Shown one piece after another: positions 44,891 to 55,895 of a stretch of 64,000 bases of DNA; positions within the stretch are counted from its first letter, which is position 1, and every line of letters starts with the position of its first letter. The notes under the pieces are model-generated. The model was given only the letters and a program-made list of their open reading frames with translations. It did no database searches and was not told the origin of the DNA. The position numbers and the translations under genes were made by a program. This stretch comes from Laburnicola sp. R22_1. Lineage: Eukaryota > Ascomycota > Dothideomycetes > Pleosporales > Didymosphaeriaceae. The stretch covers positions 1,426,001-1,490,000 of the forward strand of contig JACONQ010000020.1 in the NCBI GenBank assembly GCA_014281115.1, given 5' to 3'.

Positions 44891-47001
44891 ACGTGTCTGT
44901 GCGCGTGCCGAGCCACTTCGCGTGACGAGCCACCCAACACCATAACAGCTTATGCAAAAATGAAGCTATAGAGCCACCCACAATTAATATTATTACAGGA
45001 TTTTCTAGAGGGGCACTAAATAGATCCTTGCGATTAATTTGCACTATTTATATCTGTCTGGAAGCTTGACGTTGCGGCCGCGACGTGTAGAGACGGTTGG
45101 GGCAGCAGATGCGCCCTCTAAGGACTCCTCAACATCTGAAGCATCAACAACACGTTTCTGACGTTTTCTGCTCTGTAGAGATGGCTGAGAGGCCTTCCTC
45201 TTACCCTTTTTAGATGACTGTAGAGCTTTTTTGCGTCGCGGGCAGACTTCTGGGCAGCGCGCTGAGCTGCCTTTTTAGCTCTCTCCTTCTCTCTTGCCTC
45301 CTTCGCTGCCTCTCGCGCAGCACGCTTTTCCTGCTGGATTTTCTCCTTGTATAGTCTAGCTGCCTTCTTTAGCTCTGCTGTCTCTGCTTTTTGAAGCTGC
45401 TGCTCCTTATCCTCCTGCTCCTTGATAGATTGACGGACACGTGCCTCTCTCACCTTCCTAGGTGACCAGAACACTGACCCACTGTGATACTCCTTGCGCT
45501 GTTGGAGATCTAGAGCTTTGCCCTTCTTCTTACGCTTCTGCTTTGTAGACAGTGCCTCCCTAAGCCCATCAATATCGTGGTGGAGTAGCTCATTTTGAAC
45601 AGATAGATGGTGGAGCGATTGACGAAGCTTCTGCGTATCCTTACTACTCTGATCCTTAACTGCAGAGCGTACGAGCCTATCCACCTTTCTCCAATCATGA
45701 TCGCTCAGTAGGGATGAGGAGCTTTCTCTTGATTCTTGAGATCTAGTGAATCTATCGAGGATTGGATCAGGATCAGGTGGTGATATGCCTGTTGCTCTAA
45801 AAGAGCTAAGGATTGTTGATTCCTTGAAGGAGGCCTGCCATGCCTTCCAGAATAGTGGGAAGAAATTGCCCTTCTTAATAGAAACTAGGCCTTGGCCTGC
45901 GTTGAGGTATTTCGAGAGCTTGGCTGAGTAGGCAGTTGATAGAGGCTTGAACATTGTAACGTCAAGTGGCTGAAGCGTATGAGTTGAATGAGGAGGCAGG
46001 ATAGCAAGCAGGATCCTATGCTTATCACAGTAGTCGATAAAATCCATTGTAATGTGGGATCCATGGCCGTCTAGGATTAGGAGCCGATATGCTTGTTGAG
46101 TCTTCTCTTTTGTACAGCGATCGAATACCTGTTCAAGCCAGGCAAGACCAATATCGTTGTTCGTCCAGCCAGAGGGTGATGAGGTGATAAAGACTTCATG
46201 TTCTCCTGCCTTGATGTCTTCTACCCAGGCTGATTGGATGCCTTTGTTGGCAGCCTCATAGATCAGGCTAGGAGGCAGAGCAGATCCATCGGCGCATATA
46301 CATGCTAGGAGCGTGATCCACGCGCGGTTTCCATCCTGGAGTGATGCCCTAACCTCCTTCTTCTCCCACATTCGTCGGCTGAATATTCTCTTTGATCTGC
46401 CAACAACACCGATCATAAAGCCTTTCTCATCCATATTGTAGGTATGACGAGGATCTATTTGATATTGATTGATCTTGTCATGTAGGAGCTGAAAGTAGAG
46501 GCGATATTTATCCCCTAAATCAGCTTTGTGGCGATTGCTGTCCATGCCGACTGTCTATTGCGAGATAAGATGAATGCTGTGTCGGTTGATAAAGCGGGTA
46601 ACCCAGCTCTCGCTGACTGCCTCCTTGGCTACTGTAGAGGCGAAATTTCGTACCATCTCCCTAGTAGGTGGTATATGTCTCTCTGTGAGTCCTTTGATAT
46701 ATTTTACAAGCTCCTGCTCTTGCTGTGGGTTGAGTTTCTGCTGGTTGATGTTCTTGGCTTCATTTGGTGCCTGAACGCGCTTGTGTCTTCGGGATAACGT
46801 AGTTCGATCTACACCGTAGGTGGCAGCAATATTTCTGTACGAAAATGATTCCCCTGGATTTAAAGATTCAATAGCTGCAATCGCATCCTCGATTGCCCCC
46901 ATATTGGTGGAGTTATGACGCGTCAAATTCAGGCGATTATTTAGCGTTTTGGTGTTGGGTGGCTCGGCACGCGAAGTGGCTCGGCACGCGCACAGACACG
47001 T
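44891..47001 (-). mobile_element. pogo-like DNA transposon G, almost intact
   Basis: 2111 bp. Inverted repeats of about 50 bp start ACGTGTCTGTGCGCGTGC with TA outside (44889-44890, 47002-47003). Each end holds two direct copies of CGCGTGCCGAGCCAC. The two ends differ at very few positions, so insertion or last damage is recent. Same family as A and B by protein. Confidence 0.92.
45044..46902 (-). pseudogene. pogo-type transposase of element G, one stop and one frameshift
   Basis: Start ATG 46902 (MGAIEDAIAAIESLNPG), chosen by alignment with B. Helix-turn-helix ATYGVDRTTLSRRHKR, then ESWVTRFINRHSIHLIS. A TAG at 46555-46557 stands where element A has Trp. Catalytic motifs are intact: NMDEKGFMIG, LLILDGHGSHITMDF and HTLQPLDVTMF. 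The tail is lysine/glutamate-rich. A six-base T run (plus strand 45227-45232) appears one base short; shifting there gives the family tail KGKRKASQPSLQ... ending RRGRNVKLPDRYK and TAG at 45044. Two single-base changes separate it from a full-length enzyme of about 618 aa. Confidence 0.9.
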
Positions 47002-47408
47002 TAGCTATGCGGGGTTATGCTACCTTGGGTACTAGCGCCACTACGTGTGGAACTTTCCTTCCCAGCTGAACCACGAAGGCGGCATTAACCAGCAAACTCA
47101 AGAAAAGCCGTGGTATATGGCTTGCATATACGGTCCAGTGACCAATCTCCTCCGAAGAATGGCTAATCCTGACTTCAGACGCCAGTTGGACGTGAAGCCA
47201 AGCACGTCTGGACCATCATCGTATCTACAAGATAAACCGATCGTGCATCCCGTAAACGCCATGGGCTGAAAGACGGCTGGGGCCTTTTCGAACCTTACTT
47301 CAGCAGATAGCGACCTCCAACAATGGGCTATCCCACTCCCCTTGTCGGCTCGTGGATCGAGAACCGTTCCAGACTGGTACCTAAGGTAGAAATCACCGAA
47401 CCCGAACC
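47002..47408 (+). promoter_or_regulatory. upstream region of the 1282-aa gene
   Basis: Transition from repeats to normal genic DNA. There is no clear TATA box. An in-frame shadow ORF starts at 47323, but in a different frame, and I do not use it. Confidence 0.3.
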
Positions 47409-50400
47409 ATGGACTTCGACATTAGAGCTCAGATCAAAAGCGATTTTGTTACCCTTTCAAATGAAGATATCCTTTCGTCGTCCACGAATGTCCTTCTCGG
47501 TGTTACTGCCGCTGCCACAGAAGCCCTCAAATGCTTGTCCATCACCACCGTATTTGACCTCGCCACTGCAGAAATATTCGCAACCGCTCAACGGGTCCGC
47601 GATGCCGCCGTGGACACACGAACCGCTATCGCGCGCTTCGGTCGCGCTTCGGCCGACTCGTTGAAACCGTCTGCGATGGGCCGCCCAGTCTATGAGCTAC
47701 CTATGCTTGATGTCAATTTCCTTGCGCGCATACCGGATGCAAATGCGCAGGCTATTCGGGACGCCCTTGCGGTTAAGACCATCCGCGATCTAGCGAATTA
47801 TCCACCTCGGACGGCGGCCGAGAACATTCTCAATGCGATCTACTTCCCGGATAGCATGAAGCTCAAGGATGAAGAACAGGGCGAGACGCCGGATCTGGTG
47901 CCTGCCACAGGCGAGTATCCGGTTGAGAAAGTTCAATATACACACATCGTCATGGAGGAGATCAAGACAACCACAACACCACAAGCGCGAATCGATATCA
48001 CCAGCTCAGACTTCGCACCCATAGATCTCATGGCGCTAGCCGGCAGCGACGCTGGCTTTAAGACTGTTGCGTTCGGAGCCCTACTCACGATCAATCAAGC
48101 TTGGTATGCGCAAGGCCTGGCACTTGGCCAGCTATTACACAGTGTTGCGCTCGCACCCGGTGAAAGTACACGCGTGGCAGTGCTTGACTGGAGTCGCAAG
48201 ACCTCTGCCGGACGGTCGGAAACACTGGATGAGCGGACCAACATCATGAACGACCGGACGTCTGACCGCGCGATCAATGAAGTCACCAAAGCCACTGCGA
48301 TTGAGTTCCAAAGCGGTAGTTCGCACTCAAATGTGTCGAGTAAGAGCACGCAGAATGCAGCGTCAACGGCGGGCGAATTGTCAGCACCGCTTGGTGGGCT
48401 GTTGGGTGGGCCCAGTGGCAGTATGGGTACAAGTAATAGTAATGCTACCAGTGATACCACCACAGATGGGTACTCCATATCTGCAGGCAACAGACAATTG
48501 GGAAGCAGCATGATGCAGAACGTCCATGATCGCACACATCAGAACGCGCATGAAGTGCGTGGACAGCGCGCCAGTGTCGTCATGGAAGTTTCGGAGTCGG
48601 AGAAAGAGACCCTCAGCACAAGGGTGTTGGCCAATTACAATCATATGCACGCCCTGAACATTCACTACTACGAAGTCATCCAACTTTTCAAGACAAAGGT
48701 CAACATTGCAAAGGCGGAGAAGATCGTCTTCATTCCTTTCAAACTCGGAGATTTCGGTAACGATGCCTTCATTCGCCGCTTCCAGGGTATTTTGGCGAAT
48801 GCTGCTCCGACGGCAGCAATCAGAGATCTCATTCAGAACTCTGACGTTGTTCAACTTACGCCTGAGCACAATGCCAGCTTCAGTGCCATTGGCGGTATGC
48901 GACTATCGGAATCTATCCTCTCTCGCGGTATCCTCAGCCGGGGCAACCTCCTAAACATCAACCCCCGCATATTTGAACAGGTTCGACCTATAAACGTTCT
49001 ACCAGGCGTGATCAGGCCACCTGTTGGTACTGTACCGTCACCGGGAAACAATCCGCCCGCAACTGAGAATACTCCACCTGTTGCGACTGCAGGAAGCTCT
49101 GCTTCCCCAGCTCCCATCAGAATGAGCAGCATTGACCTACACAGAAATCTCGCGCTGTCATTGTGGGATGCGGGCCAAGCGTCGCGGCTCTCGGCTCTTC
49201 TGAATCGCTTGGTATTAAGGCCGAACAGCACTGGTTTGTATCTCCCGGTGGATGTTTCTATCGTGGATACATCCGTTGCGCCCGCCGAAGGAACAATCAA
49301 GGAGGCTGTCAAGTTGAAGAACGGCTCCACAGTTGAAGACATGTCCAGTACGACCGCAGCACAGGCGTCAGAGGTCGAAAAAATCTTCGTTAGGGGTGGC
49401 AGCCCAGACAAGGATATCAACGCTAAAGTCACCTTGACCTTGAGTCGAAACGGGGTTGTCTTCCCACTTGAGCTGCCAGCTGTGAAGATCCCCAAAGGTA
49501 ACAGCGCCGAAGTCACTGTTGTAAATTTCAAATTCTCTGGCATTGGTGCCAACCTGAAGCAATATCTCAAGGAAAACACTTCTTACTACAACATGGCAAT
49601 CCTGAAATCTCTCAACACCACTCAAATTGCCATGCTACTGGCCGGCTACGACGTCAAAGTGGGAACCGACCTCGTTCCAGTTGCTCAATTGGTGGAGCCG
49701 CGACCTTTAAGATATGTGGGGAATTATCTTGCATTCAAAATGGCGGTTCAGTCCGGGGACTCAGCGTGGGGCGAGTGGCTGAACAATCATGGCATCAATC
49801 TTGCCGCTTCTACGGAAAACTTGGTGCCCATGCCGACTGGAGGCACCTTTGCAGAAGCCGTCCTCGGTCGCTCGAACAGCGCGGAGAAGCTTGACATGAC
49901 TCGTTTCTGGAATTGGCAGGACTCGCCTATCCCACTTGCGCCTACAGAAATTGCCGCTATCCAGACTGGTTCGAGATCTCAGGGCAACCCAGATCTTACG
50001 CCTACTGCGATGAGTACGCCGGTCGTGAACATGATGCAGCCTCCGTCTATGCCCGATCCTACTGGAACAGCCGCTATCCTCGCAGCCATCCAGAATGGAA
50101 GTATGTTCCGCGACATGAGTGGTTTCCAGGCTCTCATCAATGCTGGTCAAGCTGCCACGAAAGATACGCAAGCAGGAGCAGCGTCTGCGGGCCAACAAGC
50201 AGGGGAGAACATGAACAATCTCCTGAAGGCAAACACAGAGAGACAGCGCGTTGCAGCCGAAATGATCACCAGTCTAGCCAAGACTGCTGCAGACGTCTAC
50301 ACGGGCGGTCTTGCTGGCAAGGGCGGAAGCGGCATATCGGGCGGTAATCACTCCCAAGAAGGCGCAAAAATCAACTACTTCGACAAGACAGCCAAAACGG

Positions 50401-51257
50401 AAACAGTACCAGCAGATGTCCCAGCCGCCGCCGCCGCCCCGACCGTCCCCAGCGGAACCACAGGTAGTTCCTCAGGCACTACCCCGACACCTACACCAGC
50501 AGCCTCGAAGCCGCCGCAGAAAAAGACGACATTCAGTCAGAATCCCGCGGCTCGCGCGGCCGTCCACGGCGGCGGCGACACCAAGCCCAAGTCCGAGATC
50601 ATAGAAAAGATTCTCGACACGTCCACCCAGCTTACCGGGCAAACGTCCAGGGACCCCCTCCGTCCCCGGCTGATTGAACTGCGCATGCTCAACTACGACA
50701 ACGCGCTCCTCCTAGGGGACTGGACCTTCAACATCACACAGCGCAGCACCTCGACGGGCTCCACGCTCGTGGGCTCCTCTTCCATTGGGGAAACCTCGGC
50801 CAGCGGCGCGCTCAAAGTGCCCTTCACGCCCATAGCCGACAACCCCGAGCTCGAGGTTGCCATCCAGGGCACGATTTCCAACACGCGCTACGCTGGGTCG
50901 ACCATCAACGCCGTTGTCACGTTTACGCTCCCGGCCGCGAACTGGAGCCAGAACGAGGCCTTCCGAGCGGACCTGGTACCGCATGTTGAGCGCAAAAAGG
51001 TCGTAGGCAAGGATTTCAAGGAGGTGGCGGAGAAGCTGGAAGTCGGGCTCAAAGCGCAGGCCAGGGGCGAGTGGGCGCAGAGTGCAAAGGGGTTGGCGTA
51101 CAAGGTGATTGAGCTGGCAGTTAGTCAGACGCTGGGAGGCAGTTTGGAGGGCGATATTCGATATGTTCCTGGGGATGAGACGAGGAGGTTTGAGAATGAG
51201 ACGGAGATGGAGGCTGTGTATTTCACCGAGGGCATGGATGCGAAGAATGTTATTTGA
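47409..51257 (+). CDS. 1282-aa intronless protein of unknown function, bacterial-looking
   Basis: One uninterrupted frame from ATG 47409 to TGA 51255. The N-terminus has two helix-hairpin-like repeats, LLGVTAAATEALKCLSITTV (about 30-60) and IPDANAQAIRDALAVKTIRD (about 107-135). Next is a region with ALAPGESTRVAVLDWSRKTS (about 248-270), a Ser/Gly/Asn-rich low-complexity linker (about 300-370) and HMHALNIHYYEVIQLFKTKV (about 415-435). The rest is a Pro/Ala-rich stretch near 530-560, long Ala/Gln/Thr-rich segments, and a beta-rich C-terminus (LLGDWTFNITQRSTSTGSTL). No signal peptide or membrane helix. The pattern recalls large actinobacterial/proteobacterial proteins of unknown role that I cannot name. 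The lack of introns in 3.8 kb, against 4-7 exons in the neighbours, fits horizontal transfer but does not prove it. Confidence 0.85.
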   Translation: MDFDIRAQIKSDFVTLSNEDILSSSTNVLLGVTAAATEALKCLSITTVFDLATAEIFATAQRVRDAAVDTRTAIARFGRASADSLKPSAMGRPVYELPMLDVNFLARIPDANAQAIRDALAVKTIRDLANYPPRTAAENILNAIYFPDSMKLKDEEQGETPDLVPATGEYPVEKVQYTHIVMEEIKTTTTPQARIDITSSDFAPIDLMALAGSDAGFKTVAFGALLTINQAWYAQGLALGQLLHSVALAPGESTRVAVLDWSRKTSAGRSETLDERTNIMNDRTSDRAINEVTKATAIEFQSGSSHSNVSSKSTQNAASTAGELSAPLGGLLGGPSGSMGTSNSNATSDTTTDGYSISAGNRQLGSSMMQNVHDRTHQNAHEVRGQRASVVMEVSESEKETLSTRVLANYNHMHALNIHYYEVIQLFKTKVNIAKAEKIVFIPFKLGDFGNDAFIRRFQGILANAAPTAAIRDLIQNSDVVQLTPEHNASFSAIGGMRLSESILSRGILSRGNLLNINPRIFEQVRPINVLPGVIRPPVGTVPSPGNNPPATENTPPVATAGSSASPAPIRMSSIDLHRNLALSLWDAGQASRLSALLNRLVLRPNSTGLYLPVDVSIVDTSVAPAEGTIKEAVKLKNGSTVEDMSSTTAAQASEVEKIFVRGGSPDKDINAKVTLTLSRNGVVFPLELPAVKIPKGNSAEVTVVNFKFSGIGANLKQYLKENTSYYNMAILKSLNTTQIAMLLAGYDVKVGTDLVPVAQLVEPRPLRYVGNYLAFKMAVQSGDSAWGEWLNNHGINLAASTENLVPMPTGGTFAEAVLGRSNSAEKLDMTRFWNWQDSPIPLAPTEIAAIQTGSRSQGNPDLTPTAMSTPVVNMMQPPSMPDPTGTAAILAAIQNGSMFRDMSGFQALINAGQAATKDTQAGAASAGQQAGENMNNLLKANTERQRVAAEMITSLAKTAADVYTGGLAGKGGSGISGGNHSQEGAKINYFDKTAKTETVPADVPAAAAAPTVPSGTTGSSSGTTPTPTPAASKPPQKKTTFSQNPAARAAVHGGGDTKPKSEIIEKILDTSTQLTGQTSRDPLRPRLIELRMLNYDNALLLGDWTFNITQRSTSTGSTLVGSSSIGETSASGALKVPFTPIADNPELEVAIQGTISNTRYAGSTINAVVTFTLPAANWSQNEAFRADLVPHVERKKVVGKDFKEVAEKLEVGLKAQARGEWAQSAKGLAYKVIELAVSQTLGGSLEGDIRYVPGDETRRFENETEMEAVYFTEGMDAKNVI

Positions 51258-52451
51258 GGCTTGTGTTGCTGCTGCTTCGCCGCTTTTCTCTTTCTTTCAT
51301 TTTTTTCCTTTATGGTTGAATGCCTATCTGTTTTTCCTTGCTTGCACCACGACGTACTCTTTTGGATACTGTCGAGAGCGATGCGCTCGCACTCTTTCTA
51401 ACTGCGCTTCTATATAGCTCAATTGCGACTTTCCACATCTAAGAAATGACTTGTCGCACGCCAACCGGTCGTTCATTTACCATGCGCCCGCTATCGCTAC
51501 TTTCCAACAATCGTTGCGTAAAAATATTATAGTGAGCCGAACATGTCACCATGTACATATACCATTAGCTACCATAGGCACTCACCATGCATAGACTCCT
51601 GCGTATGAGGTATAACAGGTGCTATAACCACAACAAAAGAAAACCCCGGGCAGTCTCCATAGGGCCACAGTAGACTACAAGACCAATCTAGTATTCCGCC
51701 AGAATATTTCCATGCAGTCAGTGCCGTCAGTCCTCTCCAGGGCATCCACAGAGAGGGAAGGGGGTGATGAAAATAGGTCATTACGTAAGCGCCCTGCTAG
51801 CCGGGCTTCACCATGCGCACGTGCTCCCACACCATGCATGCATGCATGCATTCACAGAGCCACGAATCACCGCAGCACATCCCAAAGGAGAAGCCCAATT
51901 CAAAATAGCCTTAACGCTCATTAAACCAAGGTGCCATTCCCGGCGAAATGGTACACCATCACGCCGATACACACAGGCATGGTGCGCACAAACTTGGCGA
52001 ATACGAGGGCTTCTAGGAAAACAAAGAACGACTTTGACTTTGGCTGCCTTGGCGCTGCGCTGCGCTATGTGCGGTCCGGGCTGGTATGGAGGGCACTGTC
52101 ACTGCCGTTGTCGCTGTGGACGTGGACGTGGGTGGGCAGTGTGTTTTGATAGCACAGCCGTCAGTAGCAGTTGAGCGGAATGAAACCCTGTGAATTGACT
52201 TGTTCCTATATACACCTCATCTCCCCTTCCCCAGAAACGCACCCATGGATAGATTGCTGCGAAGACATGGAATCTGCGCACGTAACTCATGCCAGATGCA
52301 GATGGCTGTGCACATCGCTACGACGTATGATGTCACGTATCACATCCCATCGGCCGATCCCCCACGCACGAGCCTCATCACGGCATGGCACTTCTTCTTT
52401 CCCCGCGCACGAGCCACCAGGGCATCATCACGCCCTCCACGCAGGGCCCTG
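51258..52451. other. intergenic region after the 1282-aa gene
   Basis: T-rich 3' flank, then normal DNA with a short GCATGCATGCAT run near 51840. No gene recognised. Confidence 0.3.
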
Positions 52452-52834
52452 GGGAAAGAGCAACCACCTCGCCTAGTAGCATAGTGCTCACGCCTATCTA
52501 GGGAAAGAGCAACCACTTAGCGCAGCAGCACGGTGCTCACGTCCATCTAGGGAAAGAGCAACCACCTAGCGCAGCAGCATAGTGCTTACGCCTATCTAGG
52601 GAAAAAGCAACCACCTCGCGCAGCAGCATAGTGCTCACACCTATCTAGGAAAAAAGCAACCACCTAGCGCAGCAGCATAGTGCTCACGCCTATCTAGGGA
52701 AAAAGCACGCAGCAGCATAGTGCTCACACCTATCTAGGGAAAAAGCAACCACCTCGCGCAGCAGCATAGTGCTCACACCTATCTAGGGAAAAAGCAACCA
52801 CCTAGCGCAGCAGCACGGTGCTCCCGTCCACCCA
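52452..52834 (+). repeat. 49-bp minisatellite, eight units
   Basis: Units start GGGAAAGAGCAACCACCT and end CACGCCTATCTA. Seven units are 49 bp and one, near 52697, is 40 bp by internal deletion; 7 x 49 + 40 equals the 383 bp observed. Units differ by a few substitutions. Non-coding as far as I can see. Confidence 0.95.
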
Positions 52835-54287
52835 GGTGCCCACATGTGCAGCACCTGGGCACGTGCACAACAACACACCCGTGACCCGCCAACGCATCAT
52901 TCTCTAGCACGTGACGCAAACCCAGCCCTGAACATTCCGATGTTGACGTCCTCTCGCAACGCACCACAGAGGCGTACCAAATCACAATTTTCTCCAGAGC
53001 GTAAACGCGCGGCACGTAAGTTGTAACGAGTTAAACCAAACCCCTGCATTGCTGCACACGACGCACGCCGCACGAATAACCATACGCACGCACGCAGCTA
53101 CCTACAGTACTCGTGTACATCACCGTCTTCGTCTTCGTCTTCGTCTTCGTCTTCGTCTTTATGACACCGACCTGAGCGACCACTGGTGGCAAAAGACGGA
53201 CGGCGCAAACGTGCAACGTCAGCTGGTTACAAAACGTAACGGAGAGACGTAAATGAAACTCTCTCTCTCTCTCTCTCGCGTCTTCGTCATTGCTCCGTCT
53301 TCGTCTTGCAGCGCCAGCGCCAGTGCCATCGTCGATGCCGATCCTCTGGGCCGGGTCTGTCCCGCTTGGGACCGGGGGGCTGAAGGTTAACCGTGAACGA
53401 ACGTGCGTGGTGAACGAACGAACGGACGGCTTGAGCCGAGAAAGGGGGTCGATGGCGTTGCGCACGGTGCAGTGTGGTGAGTGAATTATGGTACGAGCCC
53501 TAGGACTGGGGCCGGGGCTAGGACTAGTAATCTGCAGGTGGATGGGGATGATGGGGATTGGGATGGGATGGGGATGAGGCTGAGCGCTAGACTAGACTAG
53601 TTGGTTAGCTGAATCGCTGTCGGTGTCACGGTAGGACTAGTTTTTGAAGGAAGCATTGCATGCATTCATGTACTTGGTTGTCTGTGCATGCTGTTGTGCG
53701 TGGACCATGGCAGCGACGCAGTTCGAAGACAAGACTACGCAACTAGGAATGCCTCCGTGTCGGCATCAAGTATCCCATATCGTGCTTCTTCGAAACCAGA
53801 AGACCCTGCATGAAAGCCTGCGCCCCTCACTCCCGCTAGACTCTCCTGCTTGTTCAGCCGCCAGCGCCCGTCCTTTCCCCGGACCAGACCAGCCCAGACC
53901 ACGTTGCACTACGAGATGGACCGCCAAACCGCCGGGACACCACACCCAAACCACCATAGTATAGTCCAGCGGCCAGCCCACCGTCCAATGCAATGAAGAC
54001 GGAAAACAGTTCCGTCGAGCCACTAGCCAAGCTCCAAAGACAATTGCGACTCATACGCGCACAGCCTGCACGCGCCGTGTACATCGGAATTCCCCAGCAT
54101 CGTTGCGCTCGGCGTCGTGGTCCATGCGAGACACATCTGGGACCGTGCAAGATATATATCCTCTGCCACATGGCGCTTCCTGCCTGTCCCTGTCCTTGCT
54201 TCCGTTGTCCCTGTCCCCACCGACCGTGACCCGTCGTTCGTTATCGCTGCCCGTGTGCACAGACAAGGCATGCGGATATGATATGAT
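52835..54287. other. intergenic region with microsatellites
   Basis: Contains (GTCTTC)6 at 53125-53160 and a TC run at 53259-53276, and upstream sequence of the rhodopsin-domain gene. Several ORFs of 60-140 codons on both strands overlap each other and carry no motif; I do not call them. Confidence 0.4.
53125..53160 (+). repeat. hexanucleotide microsatellite (GTCTTC)n
   Basis: Six copies of GTCTTC, the last ending in T. A separate TC dinucleotide run follows at 53259-53276. Confidence 0.9.
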
Positions 54288-55895
54288 ATGGCGCACACAG
54301 CAGCATCCGAGGATCGCGGCCCGTTGATAACCCGCGTCAGCGTCGCCGTGTACACTGTCGCTTTTGTCTTTGTCCTTTTGCGGTGAGTGCGTGTGCGGGC
54401 GTTCGGATAGCGCAGTCGTATGCTCACGCTGTGAAAAAAGGTTCTGTACACGTGGATGGCTCGTGAAAAAGTTTGGAGTGGATGATTTGTTGATTGGGAT
54501 TGCGCTGGTAGGGCTCTTCTCCCGTGATAAGTGGGGTGGAATGCTGACCATGGAGTAGCTGCTGGGTGCCGGTGAAATGGTTACTCTGATCTTGCAGGTG
54601 AGGAATGGACAGGGGAGACACTCGGATGAGCTGGACGTGGAACAGCTCAACAGGATGCTCTTGGTAAGGTTGCCAGAGATTCCGATATTATACCAGTGCT
54701 TACAAGCGTAGTGCAAGTACATCAACATGCTGTTGTATCATGTAGCGAATTGGTATGTTGTGGAACCCCCGGAGGAAGAATGTTCTGCTGACACGGCTGT
54801 AGGGCCGTGAAGATGAGCATACTCGCCCTGTATCATCGCATGTGCTCGGTTCAGAAAGACCCCCCTTGGTATCTGCGCGGAGTCGTCGTGTGGACAATGG
54901 CGGCAACCATCACAGCGTTCACGCTCTCCTTCTTTCTTGTAGGTAATGGGCTGTCATTCTCCAATGAGCTTGTCTAACTCAATGTAGACGGAGATGTTTG
55001 CCTGCGTACCTATATCGCATAGTTGGGATATCCGGTATAGGCAAGAACATTGCATATCGTGGGTACCCTTCTACATCTGGCATGCAGCCATCAACGTCGT
55101 CATCAATATGCTTCCGGTCCTGTTTCCCCTACCACTACTGAGGATATTGAAAATCGACAAAAAGCAGCGTTGTATGTGGAATCCCATCCGATCTGAAGCT
55201 AGTAACTAACATTCGTAGATGCTCTTATCCTGATATTCTCCATCGGGCTGATTCCCCTCATTGCGACCACCATGCGACTATGCCAGATCGTAATGGCAAT
55301 GCGGACAACCGACACATCGCGGCCTTACGGAGATACAAGTTATAGCTGGTCTTGGGTTCTGGTCTGGTCGCAGATCGAGGTGGATGTGGGTATTGTGGCT
55401 GCCTCACTCCCCAGCCTAAGCCCGCTCCTGAAGCAAGTATGGTCTGGCTGCACCACCTCACGACCGGTAGCAGCGTCCAAGATTCCGACACTTCCAAGGA
55501 CAAGCTTCAACCCCCGAGGGGGAGACGCACAAGGACTGCAGAACCTTCCAAGCCTATCAACGCTTCGGAATAAGTCTGTGTCTAGTATTGGCAAGCCAGA
55601 TGACGCAAAGCGGCTGACCTTCTTGTTCGACTCAGATGATGCAAAGCGGTTGACCTTCTTGTTCGATTCGCGCAACGACGAGGAGGGGGAGGAGGAGGAG
55701 GAGGGGGAGGTCGATTGTGAGGCTCTTCCGGAGCCGTGCGAGGCCACGCAAATCGGGGTAGCGACGACGGTCAACACGCGGCGCTCGAGGGCAACCTTCG
55801 TGGACATGCCTTTGTCGCCGCGGGGAGATCAGTTTATGCTGTCTTCGCCGATTGAGTCTCCAACGGATGGTGAATCTGCTGACCCAGTAAAATAA
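54288..55895 (+). CDS. rhodopsin-domain integral membrane protein, 434 aa, seven exons
   Basis: Predicted join: 54288..54382, 54441..54507, 54559..54663, 54712..54752, 54803..54938, 54988..55171, 55219..55895. Introns are 47-58 bp, all GT-AG and all in phase; total 1305 nt. Protein: MAHTAASEDRGPLITRVS, first membrane helix VAVYTVAFVFVLLR, then KKFGVDDLLIGIAL, VRNGQGRHSDEL, NWAVKMSILALYHRMC, VVWTMAATITAFTLSFFL, FACVPISHSWDIRY, FYIWHAAINVVINMLPVLFP and LILIFSIGLIPLIATTMRLC. The tail is cytoplasmic, acidic (EEGEEEEEGEVD) and contains a doubled DDAKRLTFLFDS. This is the fungal rhodopsin-domain family (seven helices, no retinal lysine seen), related in layout to Pth11-like receptors. Ligand unknown. 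The second intron's acceptor (54558) was chosen because it keeps the helix length. Confidence 0.87.

Noticed and set aside
53854..54728. Long minus-strand frames across the rhodopsin-domain gene and its upstream region
   Set aside because: They are antisense shadows; the plus strand has seven exons with consistent splice sites and helices.
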